From: Trichuris trichiura
Taxonomy: Eukaryota > Nematoda > Enoplea > Trichinellida > Trichuridae
Length of the DNA: 64,000 nt
Assembly (NCBI GenBank): GCA_037903355.1
Contig: JBAJFE010000061.1
Span: 868,001 to 932,000, forward strand
Direction of reading: 5' to 3'
Position 1 is the first letter of the stretch; each line of letters opens with the position of its first letter. Of the stretch, positions 1-10,755 are shown in pieces. The notes beneath the pieces were generated by a model, which was not told the DNA's origin, made no database searches, and saw nothing but the letters and a program-made list of their open reading frames with translations. A program made the position numbers and the translations under genes.

Positions 1-89
1 CAAAAAACGCAATTTTGAGCAGATAATCTTCAGAAATAAACAAACACAGAAGTGCTAAAAAATTTTAGCAAAATTAATTTAAAGGATTA

Positions 90-330
90 ATTTGTCCTTT
101 CTCACGAAACGTGTGTCCTGTTTGCAGCGCAATAAACTTTTAATGTTCGCAGCTTTCGGGCCGCGCTTGACCCGTCCTCAGCGGTATTAAAGAAAGACGG
201 AACGGGACTTGCGCCTCCTGATAGCTATGGACATTAAAAGATTATTGTACTCCAAACGAAAGACGCATTCCGTTAGAAGAAACAAATTAATGATGATAAC
301 GTACAGTCTAGTACTAAAAATCCATGTGTT
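90..330 (-). mobile_element. Truncated retroelement 3' end inside repeat copy 1
   Basis: The segment is absent from the matching place in copy 2 (about 8510). It carries the reverse complement of the family hairpin (boxes CTGAGGA and GAAA around a GGG/CCC stem) at about 150-186. That places it in the same family as the elements at 2140-3300, 9184-9303, 49980-50680 and 63640-64000. It is too short to code. Ends are approximate and no clean target duplication was found. Confidence 0.5.
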
Positions 331-2139
331 GAAATAATTGTAATTTAAAAAATGGTTGAATCGCTTATATTAAGGATGTCTTAGCTTAAAGTAGAGACAT
401 GGACAGAAGCGAAGCTAAAGTAGCGCAAAAATTGCTTCCGCTAGGCAGTAGCACTGAGCTGATTCCATCTCGATCATCAATCAGTAGTAATACTAAAAAT
501 TTAGAAAACATAAAATTACGTGTCAATGACGCAATGGGCAGCGGTGAGAACTAGATCTGAGGAGTTGCGATCGTCCCAGTCTATAAGGCTGCCCCCGCAC
601 TTGGATACCAAGCCATTTATGGTAATATAAATCAGTGCCTGCCACGGATGAGAATGCGGTACTGCGTTAAAACCACGAATAATGCGATTGGTCCATTTAT
701 ATTCAGGAGATGGATCAAAGTAAGGTTTCCCACAGATTGCCTAAATGGAGAACAATTTGGTCAGTTGATGAACTCAGAACAAGTTTACGCTGGCCGAATT
801 GCATACATGCATGTTAATACATTGTAGGTTTCTTTAACATTTATATTTTCCCAAATGAGACCTTGGATTAATTAAGACTTCGAAAGAGAAAGGACGTACA
901 ATCTAGTTAGTGATTCTTGTTATTAGTTCAGCTAGGCTTAACATGCATTTGGAACTATAATAAAGCAATTATTGCAGCTAAGGAAAGAAGTTGTCCGTTG
1001 CATATTCCGATACAAAAGCTTTGAAAACCTAACTCGAATGATTAAAGCAGTATGAAAGTGAATTACTCAATAGCTGAGAAAATTAACCTTTAATGTGCCT
1101 GAAGGTGAATTCTTTGTTCATCCGTCACATAGGTAGTAGTAAAAGCTAAAGCTTAAGCCACTAAAACATTAAACCGACCGTGCTGCTATGTTTATCGTAC
1201 ATTGATTAGAACGACGTCGTATTAATATTAACAAATATGGAAACGATATCGATAACCGTGCTTTTTCTATATCTGAGCGATTATTCGTTTACAGTTAAAA
1301 ACACATGCAATCAGCTTACTTCACTACATTTACGGAACAAGACTACAAGGAGGATAGTAATCAATAGAACGTGGCTTCGAAATTGCATTTTGACAATGTT
1401 AATGGAACATAGCTGCCAGCCTTTTAAAACAGAACACGCGAGAAGAGCCTTCATGAAATGCAGCGCCCTGACAGAGTACACATATGCCTCAATAGGTTAT
1501 GCTGCACTGGTCGCTGCTGCTGTTTAAACATGCAAAGACGGTTAGTTTCTTAACTATCTAACTATGTATCAATCCTTGATATCAGTACAATTTTTCTTAA
1601 TAAGGGCTCATCCGTCCGTTGGTAGAGCAGCTGTTTCGTTCAATTTACAGATACCAGCACAACAAATAAACGGGAAAAACCGTAGAAGATCAAACACTAA
1701 GAAACTCCAATGAGCAATATACTAAGTGAAATGGTTATGCCTCATTCCCTCAGGACAGTAACTTACTTCCTACAGGCCAAATACTTCAGGTTTGTACTCA
1801 AGTGTTACGTCATATGTTTGCACTGAGACGGCTGCTCTTTAATTTCTTAGCGATATTCGTGATAGCAGGTGTTTCGTTTTTCAGAGCAACGAATTTCATA
1901 TTAGAGACAATGCACGTGCTCCACATTATTCTGAGGCAAAATAAAAACGAAATTCCCAAATACCTAACTGGTTCCACGCAGCTATCCCAGTTTTATTATC
2001 AAGAGAGAAATGACTTCCCTTTTGCTTCAGTAATGAATGTGAAGGTGTATTAAGTTTGCGCCAGAAAAATGTTCATGATGTCCATACGGTGTGGGTGTTA
2101 TTATGAGTGAGAAAGTAACTATGGACAACTGCTTTTATT

Positions 2140-3300
2140 GAAAACATGATGCTTTTGTACGGGAGCGTGTGTTTGCATATTGAAAATATCTTTAATAAGG
2201 ATTCTCTCCCGTTGAGAAGTAAAATAAAAAGATTTTTTCTTCCTTCCGAAGCTATCAGGTCTGCCGCGACCCGTCTTCAGCGGTCCAATGAAGTTTGTGG
2301 TGGTTACTGAGACGACATTTGTCTTCCGTCACTTATCAACGTTTAAAACGAGAGTTTTAAAGTTCTTCATCTGTGTCTGCCAGCTGCCAGTATTCTTGTA
2401 GAAATTAGTTAATGCATGGGCCGACCTTGTAGTTTCGTTTTCAATCTTTACCCCTTTGTTCCAAAAATGTGATTTGATTTTTCTTCAGTGTTTCTGTTCC
2501 CATTGATTTTAGCTTGTGTGTCAACTATTAAGGGAACAACAATTGTGGAGTGTAATGATATTTGTCCATAAATCACTAATGTCTGCCCCTTGGTCTCGAT
2601 TGAAAGTCACGTTGTTTCTAATATAGAGAGCCTCTTTTAGTTTTCTTAGGTGTAGTAGTAGTCTACACAATATGCACTCCCCAATATCTCGCCGCGGAAG
2701 ACCAATATTGGATCCAACAAAAACCATGGAAAAGGCAATTCAAGCTTCCGCGGTGGTAGAACATGCGGTGAATTGCAAACAGCCCCTCCATCCAAGAGCC
2801 CTTTGCTATGAAAAGTAACCTACACCTAAGAAAACTAAAAGAGGCTCTCTATATTAGAAACAACGTGACTTTCAATCGAGACCAAGGGGCAGACATTAGT
2901 GATTTATGGACAAATATCATTACACTCCACAATTGTTGTTCCCTTAATAGTTGACACACAAGCTAAAATCAATGGGAACTGAAACACTGAAGAAAAATCG
3001 AATCACATTTTTGGAACAAAGGTATAGAGATTGAAAACGAAACTACAAGGTCGGCCCATCCATTAACAAATTTCTACAAGAATACTGGCAGCTGGCAGAC
3101 ACAGATGAAGAACTTTAAAACTCTCGTTTTAAACGTTGATAAGTGACGGAAGACAAATGTCGTCTCAGTAACCAACACAAACTTCATTGGACCGCTGAAG
3201 ACGGGTCGCGGCAGACCCGAAAGCTTCAGAAGGAAGAAAAAATTTTTTATTTTACTTCTCAACGGGAGAGAATCCGTATTAAAGATATTTTCAATATGAA
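2140..3300. mobile_element. Head-to-head Penelope-like retroelement insertion (1.16-kb inverted repeat)
   Basis: Two 5'-truncated copies of one retroelement end lie head to head. The left arm (about 2185-2656, minus sense) and right arm (about 2819-3300, plus sense) are near-identical inverted repeats around a spacer of about 160 bp. Each arm encodes the same 43-residue C-terminal peptide (complement 2521-2652; 2823-2954), containing LKEALYIRN and FNRDQGADISDLW, followed by a 3' untranslated region. This resembles the region after the GIY-YIG endonuclease of Penelope-like elements. The insertion is flanked by a 13-bp duplication, AACTGCTTTTATT, at 2127-2139 and 3301-3313. Repeat copy 2 has the matching empty site near 10,540. 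The left copy extends about 75 bp further upstream in the reading frame and about 45 bp further at its 3' end. Confidence 0.8.
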
Positions 3301-3409
3301 AACTGCTTTTATTTCACAAAATTAACGCTTAGACAAAGGAAACGTCATCTCAGAATAGAAAAGTTATTTATTTTAAATGTTTTTTTACGGGTGTTGTCTC
3401 TTTTGCTTT

Positions 3410-5960
3410 GTTAGACTTTTTTGTGGTTCCTTAGTCGTTTTACTCGGCCGATAACGTAGGTGCTATAAGCTATAGCACGTGGTTGGCAAGTCGGATGATT
3501 CGTTCAGAATTGTCATAGACTTATGCGGCCCTTCAGCAGCAGCTTGGCCTCACCGCTGCACATGGTACACAAAGAATAAGTAGTTGTTTGGCACCTGTAA
3601 AGCAATTAGCGCGAACTAAAAAATGTTGCGAAACCGGGCGAATACCCAATTCCCAGCCTCAGCGGTTCTTCTTGTCAACTATACGGAAGGCATGTATTTT
3701 CCAAAATCGGCTTGAACCACACACACCGTCACAGACTTTCTTACGCAAAGGAGGTCTCTAAAACAGCAGTCACAACACCTTTCGGTTTCTATGAATGCCT
3801 GCGCATGCCATTCAGTTTGTGAAACGCCGCGCAGACTTTTAAAAGATTTATCAATGAAGTCACGTGGAGCCCGGACTTGTGTTGTGATTATCTGGAGGAT
3901 ATTTTAGTGGCCAGCAAAACCATACGGGAACAGGACGTACATTTACAGACCTAATCCACCGCCTTGTGGACTTCAGGGTTAAACGTAATGCTGACGAGTA
4001 TGTTTTCCCCGCAACAAGCCTTGATATCTCCAGTTTTCACTTGTCCGCAGAAGGTATTTGCCCGTTACAGCAGAAAGTAGGCGCCATACAACACTTTCCT
4101 ATGCCGTCAAATACGAAAGAACTGCGGCGTTTCTTAGGACATATAAACTTTTATCGCCGTTTTATTCTTCAAGCCGCCACCTTGTTTCAATCATTAGAAC
4201 GAGTGGCTTCGGCAGAATCAGGCCTGAAACCATTCCCGCGTTTGAAATCGTCAAGCAAGCTCTAGTAAATGCTGTACTACTGACTCACCCAACTGACAAC
4301 GGTTGTTTGGCGCTGGTGGTCGATGCCAGCTATACTGCTACAGGATTGGTTCTCCAGCAGAAGACAAACGATCGCTGGGAGCTGCTGTCCTTCTTTTCTC
4401 ATCGTTTTATACCACGGGAAATGAGATGCAGTGCCTTTGGACGCGAACTGCTGGCCGCATATTCCGCGATCCTTCATTTCTTGTATCTTTTAGAAGGTCG
4501 TCAGTTCATAATGCTAACTGATCTTAAGCTGCTCGTACAGACTATACAACGCGGTTCCTGTAAACGCAGCTCACGAGAGGTAAGAAAATTGGGTTACATT
4601 ACATGGTTTACCAGTGACATGCACCACATCAAGGGTAAAGATAATGCAGTGACAGATACATTGTCCACAGCTTCCCTCAACTCGTTATCCGTCACCCTAG
4701 ATTCTGCTCAAATGAGACAGTCAGCAGCAGAACAGTCAGGAGACGAGGAGCTGCTCTGATTACAAAGCAGCCCTGCCGTGCGCATGACGCTGGTACGGTT
4801 ACTAAATTTCAATATCAGTTTGCGCTGTGACACAGCTCATAACGGGAATCGTCCATTTGTACCCTTGCTGCTACGTCAGGAAATATTCTGTAATCTGCGT
4901 TTCCTATCGCATCCAGGCATCAGAGCTACGTGACGTTTAATTGCTCAACGGTATACATGGCCAGGAATGAACCGCAATACCGCAGGAATGATCTGAAGCT
5001 GCAACACATGCCATCGAGTCAAAGTACAATGACATGCACTCTCCTGACTACCTTTGAAGGGCCAGAGAGACGTTTCGACCACGTACGCTTAGACACTGTA
5101 GGGCCATTTCAGCCATCGCGCGGGTACATGTACCTCTGGACGATGATTGATCGCTTCACAAGGTGACTAGAAGTGGTCCCTATATGGAACGCCGATGCCA
5201 CAACCGTCACGCGAGCGTTCGTGTCCTTTGGGATCGCTTGATTCGGTGTTCCAGCAACAGTCACTACAGACCAAGGCACACAATGTTAAAGGTCTCTTTG
5301 GTGAGAACACTTTTGGGTATCAAACTGACACTCATCATGCCGTATCATCCTGAGTCAGCCGTGTGGCCGAGAAATCGCATTGCCAGCTAAAAGGTGCACT
5401 GACCGCACACGCACTCACCACGCGATCCTGGGCAGATGCTCTACCATTAGTCTTGCTAGGCCAGGGTTGCTCATGCAAGGAGGACATGAGACATACGCCG
5501 CCAAAGCTGGTTTCCAATTCAACCTTATGCATGCCTAGCGTTTTTTTCGAAGATATACAGCCACACAGAAGTATAGTTGAGAACAGCAACCAGTTATAGA
5601 CTTTTTCGAGTCCCTTCACCAAACGCCAGCGCGCCGACTGCGCGACAGACGACATCATGCCTCAGGAACTTCAAACATGCACTCACGTTTTTCACAGACA
5701 TCACGCGGCTCCTGCCGCTGTCACCTACTTACAAAGACCCCTAGAGAGTAGTTGTGAGGAGCATCAAGACAATTTCTATCATCTGCAAAGGCAAGTTGAA
5801 GGCTGTTTCACTTGACAGAGTGAAATGCGCTTTCGTAGACACGCCACCTCTTACCACAGCTCGGGCCATCCAGTTTGCTTCTACGAACGAATTCATACAG
5901 AGAATTTTGGAGAGGAGCTACATGGTAGGTTACGAAAGGGATTACTCCTCACACTGAACT
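3410..5960 (+). pseudogene. Decayed Ty3/gypsy-type retrotransposon pol
   Basis: Fragments in all three frames follow the order reverse transcriptase, RNase H, integrase. RT remnants include KTAVTTPFGFYE (about 3755-3795), a catalytic-box remnant YLEDILVAS (about 3890-3915) and LRRFLGHINFYRRF (about 4120-4165). RNase H is at about 4250-4690 (VDASYTATG, GRELLAAY). Integrase remnants at about 5050-5290 include LDTVGPF and a DRFT box, and the end motif AVSLDRVKCAFVD is at about 5800-5840. Many stops and frameshifts break every domain, so it cannot be functional. I saw no long terminal repeats. The YLED box lacks one of the two catalytic aspartates of the usual YxDD. Confidence 0.85.
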
Positions 5961-6478
5961 TGACTACTTTTTAATATACTTACTGTGGTTGTACTTGTTG
6001 CGGTTGGATAAGGGTTTCTCGCTTGCTGCTACATTTCAAATGTTAAACGTTCGCATTGCGCCTTCTATTCGCTAACTGCATTAAAAGTACTGCTAAGGAA
6101 AAGACAGTAGGTTCGATACGTGCCAGTCAGTTAACAAACGTTAACACAGCTGAAAATTCTGCGCATTGGAAGAAATGAAAAGGGAGGAAAAATTGAACTA
6201 CAGCTGCTCGAAACCGTTTCAGAGCTGCCAGAACAATGGGGAAAGTTCTAAAAGCAACAGAGTGAAGTAGAAGTCCTTATTCTATGATGTTCGTCAACTT
6301 GCTGAAACAGCGCTGGGATTTACCTCAAAAGATCAGCTGGACTTGAAGGCTTGAAAAAAGTTTAATCGATCAAAAATGGAGCGATTACTAGCCCATTGGA
6401 ACAAAGTCGCGTAAAGGAAAAATACAGAGGCTACAACGAACATTATATGTGAACCGTTTTCTAGCTGCATACGGTATC
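5961..6478. other. Intergenic, no gene seen
   Basis: The stretch lies between the gypsy remnant and the protease stop codon. I see no coding exon or repeat shared with the rest of the window. Confidence 0.5.
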
Positions 6479-7457
6479 TTATACGTGATTTACAAGTGTT
6501 GATATTGCCTTCCCCATCCAGTCCAGATATCTTGAAACTTTTGTATATACTGTGAATTCTTCCATTTCATGCAAGCAAAACGCGTCGACACTGAACGATA
6601 TTATTCCATAGAGAACATATTTGTTGTCTTTCAAACAGGCCAGTGGTCCTCCTGAATCACCCTGAAACAGAAATCATTGTTATTCAGCGACTTGACAACA
6701 ACAAAAAAATGAAAAAGCCTGCATCAGCTCAAAATGTACCTTTCGATTATTAAGAGATTGCGTAAATGAAGATTGCATTTTTACTTCTACTCTGCAGGAC
6801 AGTAAAAGAGCAACTGATAAACTCCCAAACCAACCTGAGCGCTTCCACCTTCGTTCATGCGATTGCACAACATATTTTTTTTATTGTATCCAGAATACTG
6901 AACTTTGCCATCGTACATTGATACTTCGAGTTGTTGCAATTCATTCGGATTCTGCCCGTTTCCTGCGTAGAACAAGGTTACAAAGTACTGTACCCAGGGG
7001 CATTTAAATAAGCTAAATCAGTCTTCTGTGGCATGAATTTACTTAGAGATATTCTACAGTTTTTTTCTCAATCGATTACCTGTAACGATGTGTCCAAAGT
7101 CGGCTATATATATATATATATACATGCATATACACTCACACGCGATAGCATTGTTACAAAGATTGCAACTTACCGATACTGCCCCATCCTGTCACAAAAC
7201 ATCGGCCTCCCTGTGGAGCTAATTCTTCATTTATGGATGGAAGGCAAATTCCCTGAACGTACTTGTTGTAATACACGTTCCGGTCTAGCTTTAATATGGC
7301 GATGTCGTTTGCTTTATTAAACTCATGGAAGGTGGCGGGAATTATATGAGTAACCGCATATATCTGGCGCGTTTCTCTTAAACGTTTTAAGTTATGGATT
7401 CCGAAATAAACATGTACGTCCTCTGGATGGACTAGTGGCACTCCAGCCTTGGCATCC
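6479..7457 (-). CDS. Trypsin-like (S1) serine protease, 5' part missing
   Basis: Three exons read on the minus strand with consistent phases: 7457-7174, 6962-6835 and 6661-6479. The first holds the catalytic aspartate (NDIAILKL), the ICLP motif and CFVTGWG. The last starts with GDSGGPL, holding the nucleophilic serine, and ends at a TAA. The substrate-pocket residue six before that serine falls in GGSAQ, so the usual trypsin Asp is not obvious and specificity is unclear. The exon with the catalytic histidine (AAHC type) should lie upstream, beyond 7457. I could not find it before the repeat at 8430, so the gene may be truncated or its 5' exons may lie further away. S1 proteases are usually secreted digestive or processing enzymes; no signal peptide can be seen here. 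Confidence 0.8.
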
Positions 7458-8429
7458 CTGAAAATCATCCAAAGTCACAGTTAGACCAGCACAGCAATCA
7501 ACTCCACAAATATTTCGATTTCAATACTCGATTGTATCAAGTTTAACGTCAGAATTCTAGGGGTTTATGGACGTACAAATATACGATGAGCTGAAATAGA
7601 CATTTTGTAATAAGTCGCATTAGATTTCAGCATTATCTCATTATTTGCATTACCTGAAATTTCTACATTTTAAATCGGAATGATGCCATTCATTGTGTTA
7701 ACGAAAATAATAGTAGTACAATCTTTATGTTGCTATTCATCCAATAAATAGTTTTATTGCAACATAAAATTTTGTTAACGTTGATAGGTTAAAGAATTGC
7801 TTATTTATGAACATAATTTCTTATTTTTCAAATTAGTTTGTTATACACACAAGTGCAACATACTTTTAACTCTACGGATTTTTTTGTCCAGATTAAAAAG
7901 GCAGTTTTGGTCAATTAAAAACGTCGTGCTTCGAAAAAGTGCTGAGTACAACTGCGGTCTGGACGAATGAAAATGTGTCCGAGGTGGTAGGGTCTTACAT
8001 CTCTGCTGCGAAATATACGACTGTCCATCTGCGAAACGTTATAGTCAACCTATACGGTTTAGCTGAATAGCGTATTGGTAATTTGCTCACCATTTAATCA
8101 AACGATTCACATGGAACATCAACTCTTGAAAAAGCGAAGTGGATTCTCTGAATTGACCTCTGCAAGCAGAATACACGCACAATTCAGATGCCAACAAATA
8201 GACTGACTTACGAAAGCTTTTTAAATTTTGTTTAAAAAAGCTCTTTCTTTTCGTGAACCAAAAGTTCACATTTAAAACAAAATATGGCTTTCTTGAGAAA
8301 AGGCTACTAACAGATCATCTTTTCACAGCAAGCATTTAAAATATTGGAATATGACCTTCGCAAGACGAAGTGAACAGAGAAACTAAACCGACTATAGAGC
8401 ATTAACTGTCTTCAGGTGAGATAGTTAAT
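7458..8429. other. AT-rich stretch, possible missing protease exons
   Basis: About 970 bp with no recognised exon. A 60-codon minus-strand frame at 8087-8269 has no protease character. The upstream exons of the protease would be expected here. Confidence 0.4.
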
Positions 8430-10755
8430 TTCAGTAAAATCAAAATTTGAGCAAATAATGATCATAGATAAACACCAAATTGGCAACAGTGCTTAGCATA
8501 AATAATTTAAAATTAAAGAAATAGTTGAATCGGTTATACTTAGGATGTGTTAGCTTTTAGTAGATAAGACAAGCATTCGTGCAGACATGGACATACGCGG
8601 AACTAAAATATAGCGTAGATCGTTTTCGCTAGGTAATAGCGCCGAGCTATATTTACTCTTATTCATCTATCAATATTAATACTAACAATTTAGAAAACAT
8701 AAAATTACATATCAATGATGCAATGAGCAGCGGTCAGAACTAGATCTGAGGAGTTGTGATCGTTCCAGTCTATAAGGCTGCCACCGCATTTATATTTTGT
8801 GCCATTTATGGCAACGTAAATCAGTGCCTGCCATGGATGAGAATGTGGCACTGCGTTAAAGCCACGAACAATGCGATTAGTCCTTTTATATTCAGGAGCT
8901 GGATCAAAGTAAGGTTTTCCACAGATTGCCTAAACGAAAAACAATATGGTCAGTTGGCGATCTGAGAGCAAATTCACGCTGACCAAAGTGTATATACGCA
9001 TGTTAATACTTTGTTGGTTTACCTAACATCTATATTTTCCCAAACCAGATCTTAGATTTATTAATATTTCGTACCGCTGAAGAAAACAACGTACAATCTA
9101 GTTAGCGATTCTTGGTATTAGTTCAGTTAGGCTTACCATGCACTGAAAACTATAAGAAAGCAGTTATTGCAACTAAGGAAAAGGTTTTCATGTTGTACAC
9201 TTTCTTTACGGAGTGTGGGTCCCGTTTAAAAACTTTTTATTTACTCCGGAGCTTGCGGGTCGATCGTGACCCGTCCTCAGCGGTCTTAAATAATAGATCT
9301 GGATAAGGAAAAAGTTTACCCATTGTATAGTCCAATACAAAAGCCTTGAAAACCCATTTCGAAATAAGTACGGCAGTATGAAAGTGAATTACGCAATAGC
9401 TGGTAAACGGATTCGTTAATGTTTCTGAAGGTGAGTTCTTTGCTCACTATCAGACAGATAGCAACAAAAGCGAAGATTTAAACCATTCCAATATTAAACC
9501 GACTATTCCGCTGTTTATCACACCTTTATCAGAACGACGTTTTTTTATTACTAATAAATATGGAAATGATGCTGATAACCGTAGTTTTGCTTTCTCTGAG
9601 CGAATATTCGTTTACAGTTTTAAAACACATGCAATCAGCTTACTTCACTACACTTTAGGAACAAGACCACAGGGAGGATTCTAATCAACAGAACGTGACT
9701 TCGGAAGTTCATTTTCACAATGCTGATGAAACATAGCTGCCAGCCTTTTAAAGTAGAACACGCATGAAAAGCCTTCACAAAATGCAGCGCAGTGACAGAA
9801 AACGTATTTACATCAGTATCCTATGCTAGACTGGTCGCTGCTGCTGGTTCTATATGCAAACACAGTTAGTTACTTAACATTTTCATCCTTACTGTTTATA
9901 AGGAAGGAAAAGCAGGTAAACGTCGGTAGGAATTCAGCGCGTACAGCAGCAAGCGTATAACATCATTCTAAATTATTCGAAGTTCATAAAGTGCGTAGAA
10001 AATTACAAACAACCACGTAAGACCAAAGTAAAGCGTATAACAAGCTATATAGCTAATCAAGAGAGATGTTGTCATCTATATCTTCAGGCCTACAGTCAAT
10101 CAAAATACGGAAGAAAAGTCCCATGAGCATTCCACTAACTAAGTGAAATGGCTGCGCTTCCTTGTCTCTGGACAGTAACTTACCTCCTACAGACCAAATA
10201 CTTCACGTTTACACTCAACTGTTACGTTACATGTTTGCACTGAGACGGCTGCTCACTAAATTCCTCAGTAATATTTCTGACGATGGGTGTTTTCTTTTTC
10301 AGAGCAGCAATTTTCACATTGCAAACAATGCAAGCGCACCATACTACTCTGAAGAAGAATGAGCGCGGAATTTTCAAAATGCCTAACTCACTTCACGCAG
10401 CTACTCCACTTTTACTAGCAAGCGAGAATAGACTTTCCTTTCGTAATGAATGTGAAGGTGTATCAAGTACGTGGTAGAAAAACGTTCTTGAAGTCCTTAT
10501 GGTGTAGATGTTATTACGAGTGGGAAGTAATCAATGATAACACCTTTTTTTCACAAAATTACCGCTTAGGCAAAAGAAACCGCATCTCGGAATAGTAAAA
10601 GTTATTTATATTCAATGTTTGTTTACTTGTGTTGTTTCTTTGTTATGTTTAAAGCTTTGTGCGATTCTTTGGCCGTTTTACTCAGCACGATAATGTTGGT
10701 AGGCAGAGCTGTAGGCCTTAGTTGGCAAGTCAGATGCATGGTTCAGAACTGTCAA
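8430..10755 (+). repeat. Dispersed direct repeat, copy 2
   Basis: This is the second copy of the sequence at 1-3520. It lacks the 1.16-kb head-to-head element and keeps the empty site near 10,540. It has its own small insertion at 9184-9303. Sequence similarity to copy 1 ends near 10,755, just after the shared block that matches 3380-3520. Confidence 0.8.
9184..9303 (-). mobile_element. Short retroelement 3'-end insertion with target duplication
   Basis: About 120 bp present here but absent from the matching place in copy 1 (about 990). It is flanked by TAAGGAAAA at 9174-9182 and again at 9304-9312, which looks like a target duplication. It carries the family hairpin in minus sense at about 9245-9290 (CTGAGGA box, GGGTC/GACCC stem), with GCAA in place of the usual GAAA box. 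Confidence 0.7.

Larger units (their letters stand above)
1..3520 (+). repeat. Dispersed direct repeat, copy 1 (interrupted)
   Basis: This stretch is about 80-90% similar by eye to 8430-10755 in the same orientation. Clear shared blocks are at 340-500, 530-830, 1230-1530, 1730-2110 and 3314-3520. The copy is interrupted by retroelement insertions at about 90-330, about 1600-1690 and 2140-3300. A 96-codon reading frame at 1237-1527 is not kept open in copy 2, so I do not call it a gene. The original nature of the repeat (segmental duplication or old mobile element) cannot be told; its right end abuts the decayed gypsy element in this copy only. Confidence 0.8.

Noticed and set aside
1237..1527. 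96-codon plus-strand frame in repeat copy 1
   Set aside because: The matching sequence in copy 2 (from about 9559) has frameshifts and stops, so the frame is not maintained.
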